From Burkholderiaceae bacterium (GTDB taxonomy: Bacteria; Pseudomonadota; Gammaproteobacteria; Burkholderiales; Burkholderiaceae_C), in the NCBI GenBank assembly GCA_017992055.1, contig JAGOPK010000011.1, positions 62,001-126,000 on the forward strand: DNA of 64,000 nucleotides, given 5' to 3'. The notes beneath the pieces are model-generated. The model was not told the origin of the DNA. It saw only the letters and a program-made list of their open reading frames with translations, and did no database searches. The position numbers were made by a program, and so were the translations under genes. Below are positions 53,651 through 60,348 of this stretch, in pieces (the stretch's first letter is position 1; each line of letters starts with the position of its first letter).

Positions 53651-54960
53651 GCGGTGGCTCCTGCTGTTGGCTGGCCAGCGTCGGCCAGATAGGGGCGTGG
53701 ATCGGCCAGGCAGCCTTCCAGCGCCGAGGCCGCGACCACGGCCGCATTGCACAGATAGATTTCCGAATCGACGCTGCCCATGCGCCCCGGTGTGTTGAGC
53801 GTGCCGGTGGACACCGCGCGCTGGCCGTCGGCCATGGTGGCGATGCGGCCGTAGCAGTAGTCGCAGGTGGGCGAGCTGACAAAGGCGCCGGCCTCGACCA
53901 GCACCTCGATCAGGCCTTCGCGCGCCGCCTGGGCCATGATGGCCTGGGAGGTGGGCACCACATGCAGCTGGAAGCCGGGCTTGATCTGGCGGCCGCGCAG
54001 CACCTGGGCGGCGATGCGCAGGTCTTCCAGCCGGCCGCTGGCACACGAGCCCAGGTAGCCGGTGTGCACCTCCAGCCCCAGGTGGGCCGACAGGTCGCGG
54101 GTATTGGCCGGGCTGGGCGGCACCACCACGATGGGCTCCAGCGCCGACACGTCGATGTGGACCACGCGTTCATAGACCGCATCGTCGTCGGCATGCACCG
54201 GCGCCAGGTCCAGGCGCTGGCGTCCTTCCAGCCAGGCCAGCGTGCGTGCATCGGGCGCGATCAGCATGGTGGTGGCGCCCAGGAACATGGCCTGGCCGCA
54301 GATCGTCTGCCGGCCCTCGATGCTCATCGCATCGATCACCGGGCCGGCCAGCTCCACGGCCTTGAAGGCACAGGACGACGGGCCCAGCACCCGCACCAGG
54401 TGGTGGAACACATCGCGCGCCATCACGCCCGGCTGCAGCCGGCCGTTGAGCACGATCTTCACCGTCGGCGGCACACGCAGCGCCACGGTCTCGGACACAT
54501 AGGCCTCGAGCACGCCCTTGCGCGCGCCAAAGGCATAGGCGCCGAAGGCGCCGAGCTGGCTGACATGGCCGTCGAAGTGCACGATGAAGGCGCCTGGCGA
54601 GGCATAGCCCAGCTCGGCCGAGACCTGGTGGCCGATGCCCTTGCGCTCGTGCACCGGCACGCCCTGGGCCGCGCCCCAGGCGCGGGTGCCGCGGTGCAGC
54701 TCTTCCTCCTTGGGCGCGGCCGCCGGAATCATGTGGTCGATGAACAGCACATAGCGCTCGGGCGTGGCGATCTTGTCGACGCCGAACTCTTCGCGCGCCT
54801 CGCGGAAGAACACGTCGGTGTAGCCCGGGAAGTCGTAGCTGATGACGAAGTCGGGCCGGGCCTCGATCTCGTCACCGGCCTGCACCCAGGCCCGTCCGCT
54901 GGCGCGGGCGAGGATCTTCTCGGCCATGGTCTGGGGTCTGGGTGGTGCTGGCGTTGTCAC
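53647..54960 (-). CDS. LeuC-like dehydratase large subunit (aconitase family)
   Basis: A 437-residue large subunit of a heterodimeric 4Fe-4S hydro-lyase. The cluster ligands are kept: Cys306 (GSCASGR), Cys366 and Cys369 (SPTCDYCYG). The GIGHQ loop is at 108-112. Motifs differ from true LeuC (GSCTNxR, NPGCAxC), suggesting a homologue such as dimethylmalate or homoaconitate-type dehydratase. The GTG start at 54960 has GAGAG upstream; an internal ATG at 54927 (MAEKILARASG) is also plausible. First gene of the operon, divergent from an IclR regulator. Confidence 0.85.
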   Translation of the reverse strand: MTTPAPPRPQTMAEKILARASGRAWVQAGDEIEARPDFVISYDFPGYTDVFFREAREEFGVDKIATPERYVLFIDHMIPAAAPKEEELHRGTRAWGAAQGVPVHERKGIGHQVSAELGYASPGAFIVHFDGHVSQLGAFGAYAFGARKGVLEAYVSETVALRVPPTVKIVLNGRLQPGVMARDVFHHLVRVLGPSSCAFKAVELAGPVIDAMSIEGRQTICGQAMFLGATTMLIAPDARTLAWLEGRQRLDLAPVHADDDAVYERVVHIDVSALEPIVVVPPSPANTRDLSAHLGLEVHTGYLGSCASGRLEDLRIAAQVLRGRQIKPGFQLHVVPTSQAIMAQAAREGLIEVLVEAGAFVSSPTCDYCYGRIATMADGQRAVSTGTLNTPGRMGSVDSEIYLCNAAVVAASALEGCLADPRPYLADAGQPTAGATA

Positions 54961-55083
54961 GTTGTGGAAACTCTCTGAAGGCCGACTGGCTTAGCATTGC
55001 AGAATGAAAGCAGCCCAGCAGCGTTCGGGTGGAACCCCAGGTTCTGCCGCATCGTGGAAACCATTTGGCGACCAGTCCCGAGC
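54961..55083. promoter_or_regulatory. IclR/dehydratase divergent control region
   Basis: This 123-base gap contains three direct GTGGAA repeats: GTGGAAAC at 54964-54971, GTGGAACC at 55029-55036 and GTGGAAAC at 55054-55061. They are candidate binding sites for the IclR regulator. No perfect palindrome was seen. Confidence 0.35.
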
Positions 55084-55893
55084 ATGAGCCCACCCCAGCC
55101 AGAGGACAGCCCGCGTCGCGGCACGCAGAGCATCGAGCGTGTGGTCGGCATGCTGCGCGTGGTGGCCTCGCGAGGGCGCAATGGCATGCGCCTGGGCGAT
55201 GTGGCCACCGCCAGCGGCCTGCCCACGTCCACCTGCTTTCGCATGCTGCAGCGGCTGGAACTGGAAGGCCTGGTCGAGCGCCACCCGGTGACGCGCAAGT
55301 ACTTCCTTGGCCCGCTGCTGCATGAGCTGGGCCTGCTGGCCCGGCCGCGACTGCAGCTGGCGGCGCATTGCGAGCCGGTGCTGGCCGAGATCGCCGAGGA
55401 AACCCAGGACACGGTCTACCTCAGCGAGCGCCGCGGCCTGGAGGCGGTGTGCAGCGCACGCGCCCTGGGCGACTATCCGATCAAGGCCTTGACGCTGGAC
55501 GTGGGCATCCGCCGGCCGCTGGGCGTGGGCGCCGGTGGCCTGGCCATCCTGTGCGCGCTGCCGGCGGACGAGGCGGACGAGATCATCGATGCCAATGCCC
55601 AGCGCTATGCCAAGCTGTCGGCACTGGACCCGGCGCGTGTCAAGGCCGCCGTGGCCGAAGGACGGGCCCGCGGCTTTGCCTTCCACGACAGCGCGGTGGT
55701 GGCCGGCACGGCGGCCGTGGGCGTGGCCCTGCCGGCCGACAACCCGGTGGCGGCCATCAGCGTGGCGGCGATCTCGTCGCGGCTGGACGAGGCCCGGCGC
55801 GCCGAGGTCGGCGCTGCGCTGCAGCGGCATACGCGGCGGCTGGCGCGCCTGCTGGCGGGGTTGTCGGCGGGGCTGTCTGCGGCTGGAGGCTGA
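55084..55893 (+). CDS. IclR family transcriptional regulator
   Basis: A 269-residue regulator: winged helix-turn-helix (about 15-85, GMRLGDVATASGLPTSTCFRMLQRLELEGLV) and the IclR effector domain (about 95-260). It is divergent from the dehydratase-lyase operon and is expected to control it in response to the carboxylate substrate. Start MSPPQPED; an upstream in-frame Met (54997) would lie in the control region. It converges with the MocR-like gene, 20 bases apart. Confidence 0.9.
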   Translation: MSPPQPEDSPRRGTQSIERVVGMLRVVASRGRNGMRLGDVATASGLPTSTCFRMLQRLELEGLVERHPVTRKYFLGPLLHELGLLARPRLQLAAHCEPVLAEIAEETQDTVYLSERRGLEAVCSARALGDYPIKALTLDVGIRRPLGVGAGGLAILCALPADEADEIIDANAQRYAKLSALDPARVKAAVAEGRARGFAFHDSAVVAGTAAVGVALPADNPVAAISVAAISSRLDEARRAEVGAALQRHTRRLARLLAGLSAGLSAAGG

Positions 55894-55913
55894 GCCGGCA
55901 GCCTGACCGGACT

Positions 55914-57308
55914 TCAGCCCTTCAGCAGCGCACCGAGCTGGCGCAGGCCGTCTTCGCGTCGCGTGTCCAGCGGGTGGGCAGCACTGAGCCGCAGCCCGCC
56001 GGCCAGCGCCGCGCCGGCGCCGAAGGCCGCGCCGGGCACGAAGCCGTAGCCGCGTTCACGCAGCCGTGGCAGCAACTCGGCGCTGTCGTGGCCCGGCGGC
56101 AGTTCGACCCAGATCACATAGCCGCCTTCGCCCGGCGTGACGCGCGCACCGGGCGGCAGCCAGCGGCGCGCGGCCTCGACCCAGGCCGCGGTCTGCGCGG
56201 CCAGCGTGCGCCGCAGGCGGCGCAAGTGCCGCTCGTAGGCACGGTCGGTCAGAAAGCCGGCGAGCGCGGCGTCGGTCAGCGGCGACAGCAGTTCGCCGTG
56301 CACCGCGCGTGCGGCGCGCAGCTGCAGCCGGTGGCGCCGGCTGGCCACCCAGCCGACGCTGAAGCCCGCGCCGGTGACGCAGGCCAGGCTGGTGCAGTAG
56401 AGCACGTGGTCGTCGGTGTCCCAGGCCTTGACCGGGCGCGGGCGTTCGCCGCTGCGCTGCAGCTCGCCCATCAGCTCGCATTCGATCAGCGGAATGCGGT
56501 GCAAGCGCAGCAAGGCGGCAAGCTGCTCGCGTGCCGCGTCGGGCATGCGGCTGCCGCGCACGCTGTCGAAGCTGGGATCGGCGACGCAGCAGCGCACGTC
56601 GTGGTGCTGCAGGGCAAAGGCCAGCGCCGGTACCGAGAAACCGCCGTCCTGCGGCGCCGGGATGGCCAGCGGCTTCAGGCCCAGGCTGGCCACCAGTTCC
56701 AGCGTCCGTGGTGAGCCCGGCTCGGGCACGGCGATGGTGTCGCCGGGCCGGGTCAGCAGCCGCAGGCACAGCTCCAGCGACTCGCCCTCGCCGTGCGTGA
56801 CGATGATGTCCTCGGCGTCGACCGCGCAGCCGGCGCGCAGCATGCGGTGCGCCAGCGCCCGCCGCAGCGCCAGGCTGCCGCTCACGCTGCCGATGGCCAG
56901 CAGCGAGGGATTGGCGGCCAGCGCCTGCTGCACATGGCGCTGCAGCGCGGCCAGTGGCAGCAGTGCCGCCGGCAGCGCCAGATGGCTCAGCGACAGGCTG
57001 TCGGGCTGCACCGTCGCCAGCTCGATCAGGCGCTTGCGCCGGCCTTCGAGTTCCAGCGCCGGGCCACCGGCCGGCACCGGCGCGCGCACCACGCCGCGCA
57101 CGAAGTGGCCACGCCGGGGGCGTGCCTCGATCAGCCCGGCGTCCTCCAGCTCGTGCAGTGCATGCGTCACCGTCGCCAGGCTGGCGCCGTGTTCGGTGCA
57201 GAGCTGGCGCACCGAGGGCAGTTGCGCGCCCGGTGGGTAGCGCCCTTCGTGCAGCGCACGCGCCAGGTCTTCGGCCAGGCTGCGGTAGCGGGTGGGGCGT
57301 TCGGGCAT
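55914..57308 (-). CDS. MocR-like regulator with degenerate aminotransferase domain
   Basis: A 464-residue protein: GntR-type winged helix (about 8-72) followed by an aminotransferase-fold domain (about 95-460) of the YdcR-like MocR subgroup. The PLP-binding motifs are altered. The Lys in the usual SFSK is Cys310 (SLAC), and the RVGW Arg before GWV is Ser. NPxG near residue 249 is SVRG, and IEDDxYGDL near 275 is IECELMGEL. The internal aldimine therefore cannot form, and PLP binding is doubtful; the domain may sense another ligand. The reading frame is intact and well conserved otherwise. It is divergent from an MFS exporter. Confidence 0.9.
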   Translation of the reverse strand: MPERPTRYRSLAEDLARALHEGRYPPGAQLPSVRQLCTEHGASLATVTHALHELEDAGLIEARPRRGHFVRGVVRAPVPAGGPALELEGRRKRLIELATVQPDSLSLSHLALPAALLPLAALQRHVQQALAANPSLLAIGSVSGSLALRRALAHRMLRAGCAVDAEDIIVTHGEGESLELCLRLLTRPGDTIAVPEPGSPRTLELVASLGLKPLAIPAPQDGGFSVPALAFALQHHDVRCCVADPSFDSVRGSRMPDAAREQLAALLRLHRIPLIECELMGELQRSGERPRPVKAWDTDDHVLYCTSLACVTGAGFSVGWVASRRHRLQLRAARAVHGELLSPLTDAALAGFLTDRAYERHLRRLRRTLAAQTAAWVEAARRWLPPGARVTPGEGGYVIWVELPPGHDSAELLPRLRERGYGFVPGAAFGAGAALAGGLRLSAAHPLDTRREDGLRQLGALLKG

Positions 57309-57450
57309 GGGGCGACGATACGCGGTGGCGGCGCTTCTGTATCGATACAGAAGCTCAGCCTGTGGGTCGATACAGTGGCCGCTGCATGCGCCGGCGCCGG
57401 CCGGTGGTGTGGCTTACGCGCGTCCACCCCGCTGCCTACAGTGCGGCGCG
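57309..57450. promoter_or_regulatory. MocR-type operator region
   Basis: Contains a perfect 20-base palindrome (57335-57354, CTTCTGTATC / GATACAGAAG). CGATAC occurs three times, at 57317, 57344 and 57368 (27- and 24-base spacing), and TCGATACAG is repeated exactly at 57343 and 57367. MocR regulators typically bind direct repeats plus an inverted half-site, as here. A TACAGT -10-like hexamer at 57437 lies six to eight bases from the MFS ATG, giving a possible leaderless start. Confidence 0.6.
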
Positions 57451-58764
57451 ATGACCGAAGGCCTGCTCCCGACCCTGACCACCGCCTGGCGATCCATTCC
57501 CGTTCCGGTGCGCCGGCTGATGCTGGGCGAGCTGTTCGGGCTGCTGGCCGCCGCAGCCATGCACCTGGCCCTGGCCTGGTGGATCAGCCGCGAAGGAGGC
57601 GCTGACGCGCTGGCGCGCTACGCCGCGATCACCGCCTTTGCTGCGCTGCTGGTGACGCCGCTGCTGTCGCCGGCCGGCGACCGCTGGGCCAAGCGGCGGC
57701 TGATCCGCATCGGCAAGCTGGTGCTGGTGCTCGACGCGCTGGGCATCACGCTGCTGTGCGCGGCCGGCCTCTACGACCTGCGGCTGGTCTGCGCCTGCAG
57801 CCTGTTGTCGGTGGCGGCGACGGCCCTGCTGTGGCCGGCCGAAGTCAGCATCCTGCCCGAGCTGCTGCCGGCGGACGAGCTGCCGGCGGCCCTGCGCCTG
57901 CGCCGCGGCGCCCAGGCGCTGGGCGGGCTGCTGGGGCCTGGGCTGGGCGGCGTGATGCTGGCCAGCGCCGGGCTGAAGCTGGCGATGGTGCTGAACCTGC
58001 TGCTGTTCGGTTGTGCCGCACTGGCCGCCTGGCAGCTTGGCTCGGCCGAGCGCCCGGCCGGCGCGGCGCCCAGCCGCGGCTGGTTCGCTGAGATGGCCGC
58101 CGGCCTGCGCGCCAAATGGCGGGTGCGGCTGGACCGCTGGTGGACCCTGGTCGGCGCCTTGATGATGCTGTGCCTGCTGCCGGCCACCGGGCTGCTGCTG
58201 CCGCTGCGCATCCAGGGCCTGGGGCTGTCGGCGGCCTGGTTCGGCGCCTGCAGCGCGGCGATGTCGCTGGGGCTGCTGGCCGGTGTGGCCGGGCTGGCGC
58301 CGGCGCTGATCGAGCGTGTCGCGCGGGTCAGGGCGCTGGCCATCGCATTGCTGGCCTGTGCGGCAGCGATTGCCGGCATCGGCCTGTGTCGCTGGGCGCC
58401 CGGCTTGGTCGCGCTGTTCGCCGTCATCGGCCTGGGCATGTCGGTGACGCAACTCGTCGGCCAGACGCACCGCATGCTGGCGGTGCCCGAGGACTACCGT
58501 GCCCGCATGAGCGCCGCGCACCTGGCCATCGCCCACCTGGCCGCGGCGCTGGCGCCGGCGCTCGGCAGCGCGCTGCTGGGCGTTGCCGCGGTGCCGACGG
58601 TCTATCTGCTGCTGGCGGCCGGCTTCAGCCTCAGCGGGCTGCTGCTGATGGCGGTGCCGGGACTGGCGGCCTTTCTGCGCGAGGACCATGAAGGCGTGCG
58701 CGGCTGGTATCGACGGCACTATCCCGACGCCTTCGCGCCAGGCGATTGCCGGCCTTCCCGATGA
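57451..58764 (+). CDS. MFS transporter (enterobactin-exporter-like, MFS_3)
   Basis: A 437-residue membrane protein with about 12 transmembrane helices, of the MFS_3 type (EntS-like drug or siderophore exporters). The inter-helix loop SPAGDRWAKRRLIR corresponds to the conserved GxLADRxxRR loop. Substrate unknown. It is divergent from the MocR-like regulator and precedes the type III polyketide synthase by 166 bases. It could export that enzyme's product, but that is inference. Confidence 0.87.
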   Translation: MTEGLLPTLTTAWRSIPVPVRRLMLGELFGLLAAAAMHLALAWWISREGGADALARYAAITAFAALLVTPLLSPAGDRWAKRRLIRIGKLVLVLDALGITLLCAAGLYDLRLVCACSLLSVAATALLWPAEVSILPELLPADELPAALRLRRGAQALGGLLGPGLGGVMLASAGLKLAMVLNLLLFGCAALAAWQLGSAERPAGAAPSRGWFAEMAAGLRAKWRVRLDRWWTLVGALMMLCLLPATGLLLPLRIQGLGLSAAWFGACSAAMSLGLLAGVAGLAPALIERVARVRALAIALLACAAAIAGIGLCRWAPGLVALFAVIGLGMSVTQLVGQTHRMLAVPEDYRARMSAAHLAIAHLAAALAPALGSALLGVAAVPTVYLLLAAGFSLSGLLLMAVPGLAAFLREDHEGVRGWYRRHYPDAFAPGDCRPSR

Positions 58765-58930
58765 TCGGCATGCCCGGCCGCGCTTCGATGCCCAGCACCA
58801 CCAGCGTCAGATGCCCAACGGTGTGCACGCGCGTTTTGCCGAGGTTTTGGGCCGGCTTTGGGACAGCGCCGGCCTCGCTCAGCACCATCGGGGCACCCCT
58901 CCACGACCGTCGCTCAGCGCGATCACTCCG

Positions 58931-60208
58931 ATGAACGCCACCACCTGCACCCCCACCCCGGCTGACCCGGCCAACCCGGCCGATCCGACCGGCCGCGCCT
59001 CCGACCTGGCGGCGGCGGCCATCAGCGCCGCCCGCGCACCCTTCGAGCCCCCATCGCCGTCGCCGGCCACGGCCGTCGCGCGGCCCGGTGTCACCGAGGC
59101 CTTCATCGCCGGCGCCGGTTATGCCTTGCCGCACCGCGTCTCGCAGCGGCGCTTTCTGGACCAGGACGAGGCGGTGCGCCGCAAGCTGGGCCAGAGCGAG
59201 CGCACGCTGCGCCTGGCGCGCCAGGTCGGCGAGAACAGCGGCATCCTGTACCGCCACTTCACCCAGGCCTGCTGGCTGCCCGAGCATGAGCGCCCGGCCG
59301 GCGAGCCCGACATCTTCACCGGCCACGACTTCAATCCCCCGGGCTGGAAGCGGGCGCTGGAGTGGCAGCGCGTGGCGCCGGCACTGGCCCTGCGTGCGGC
59401 ACGCGAAGCCCTGGCCCAATGGGGTGGCGACCGCGGCGAGATCACCCACGTCATCACCACCTGCACCAGCGGCTGGAGCGAGCCCGGCATCAGCTGCGAG
59501 CTGATCCACGAGCTGGGCCTGTCGCTGGACACGGCCAAGCAGGAGCTCAACTTCAACGGCTGCTTCTGCGGCATGACCTGCCTGCGCCTGGCCCGCGACC
59601 TGATCCGCGGCGGTGAAGCCCGCAACGTGCTGGTGGTGGCGGTGGAGACGGCCTCGGTGCAGTACGACCCGCAGGTGCAGTCGCCGTCGCAGCTGATCGC
59701 CTCGTCGCTGTTTGCCGACGGTGCCGCGGCCTTCGTGGTCGGTCGGGAGGGCGCCTGGCAGTTCGAGGCCGCCGGCATGTCGCTGGTGCCCGACAGCCGC
59801 GACCTGCTGCGCATGAGCCCCGACGTCGAAGGCCCCAGCGACACCTACCGCATGTTCCTGGACCGCCGCGTCGGCGCACGGCTGGCACAGTATTTCGACG
59901 CCCAGCGCGGCAGCCAGCTGCTGGACCAGCTGCTGCAGCGCTGCGGCCACCATCCCACGCTGGCCGTGCATCCGGGCGGGCCGGCGATCCTGGAGTCGGT
60001 GGATGCGGTGTTCCAGCGCCGCGGCTGGCCCGCCGACGCGCTGGCGCCATCGTTCGAGGCGCTCAACCACACCGGCAATCTGGGCGCTGCCGCCATGCCC
60101 TATGTGCTGGCGCGGCTGCTGCCCACGCTGTCGGGCGACCGCCATGTCGCGCTGCTGGCCTTCGGCCCCGGTGTCACCGTCGAATGGGGCCTGCTGCGGC
60201 CGGCCTGA
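58931..60208 (+). CDS. type III polyketide synthase (chalcone/stilbene synthase family)
   Basis: A 425-residue protein. The core, from about residue 57 (AFIAGAGYALPHRVSQ), has a complete catalytic triad: Cys211 (NGCFCGMT), His347 (VHPGGPAI) and Asn383 (NHTGNLGA). The C-terminal signature AFGPGVTVEWGL corresponds to GFGPG. It condenses an acyl starter with malonyl-CoA, in the cytoplasm. The first ~55 residues are Pro/Ala/Thr-rich and not part of the fold; the ATG at 58931 lacks a good ribosome site, so a later start is possible. It lies between an exporter and a large regulator. Confidence 0.9.
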   Translation: MNATTCTPTPADPANPADPTGRASDLAAAAISAARAPFEPPSPSPATAVARPGVTEAFIAGAGYALPHRVSQRRFLDQDEAVRRKLGQSERTLRLARQVGENSGILYRHFTQACWLPEHERPAGEPDIFTGHDFNPPGWKRALEWQRVAPALALRAAREALAQWGGDRGEITHVITTCTSGWSEPGISCELIHELGLSLDTAKQELNFNGCFCGMTCLRLARDLIRGGEARNVLVVAVETASVQYDPQVQSPSQLIASSLFADGAAAFVVGREGAWQFEAAGMSLVPDSRDLLRMSPDVEGPSDTYRMFLDRRVGARLAQYFDAQRGSQLLDQLLQRCGHHPTLAVHPGGPAILESVDAVFQRRGWPADALAPSFEALNHTGNLGAAAMPYVLARLLPTLSGDRHVALLAFGPGVTVEWGLLRPA

Positions 60209-60235
60209 CAGCGTCCGCCGGGGAGGGGCGGCTGG

Positions 60236-60276
60236 CCGCTGCAGCACGCTGCTGGGCGCGCAGCGGTTAAGCTGCG
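60236..60276. promoter_or_regulatory. dyads between polyketide synthase and regulator genes
   Basis: Overlapping stems CCGCTGC / GCAGCGG (60236-60266) and GCAGC-GGTTAA-GCTGC (60260-60275), the latter containing a -10-like GTTAAGCT. It may combine a weak terminator with the regulator promoter. Confidence 0.25.
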
Positions 60277-60348
60277 GCGCGCATGCGGGCACGGGGCCTG
60301 CGTGCCCGGTGCTGGCCGGCCCCGCCGGTGTCTTGAGGTCTGCCGCCC

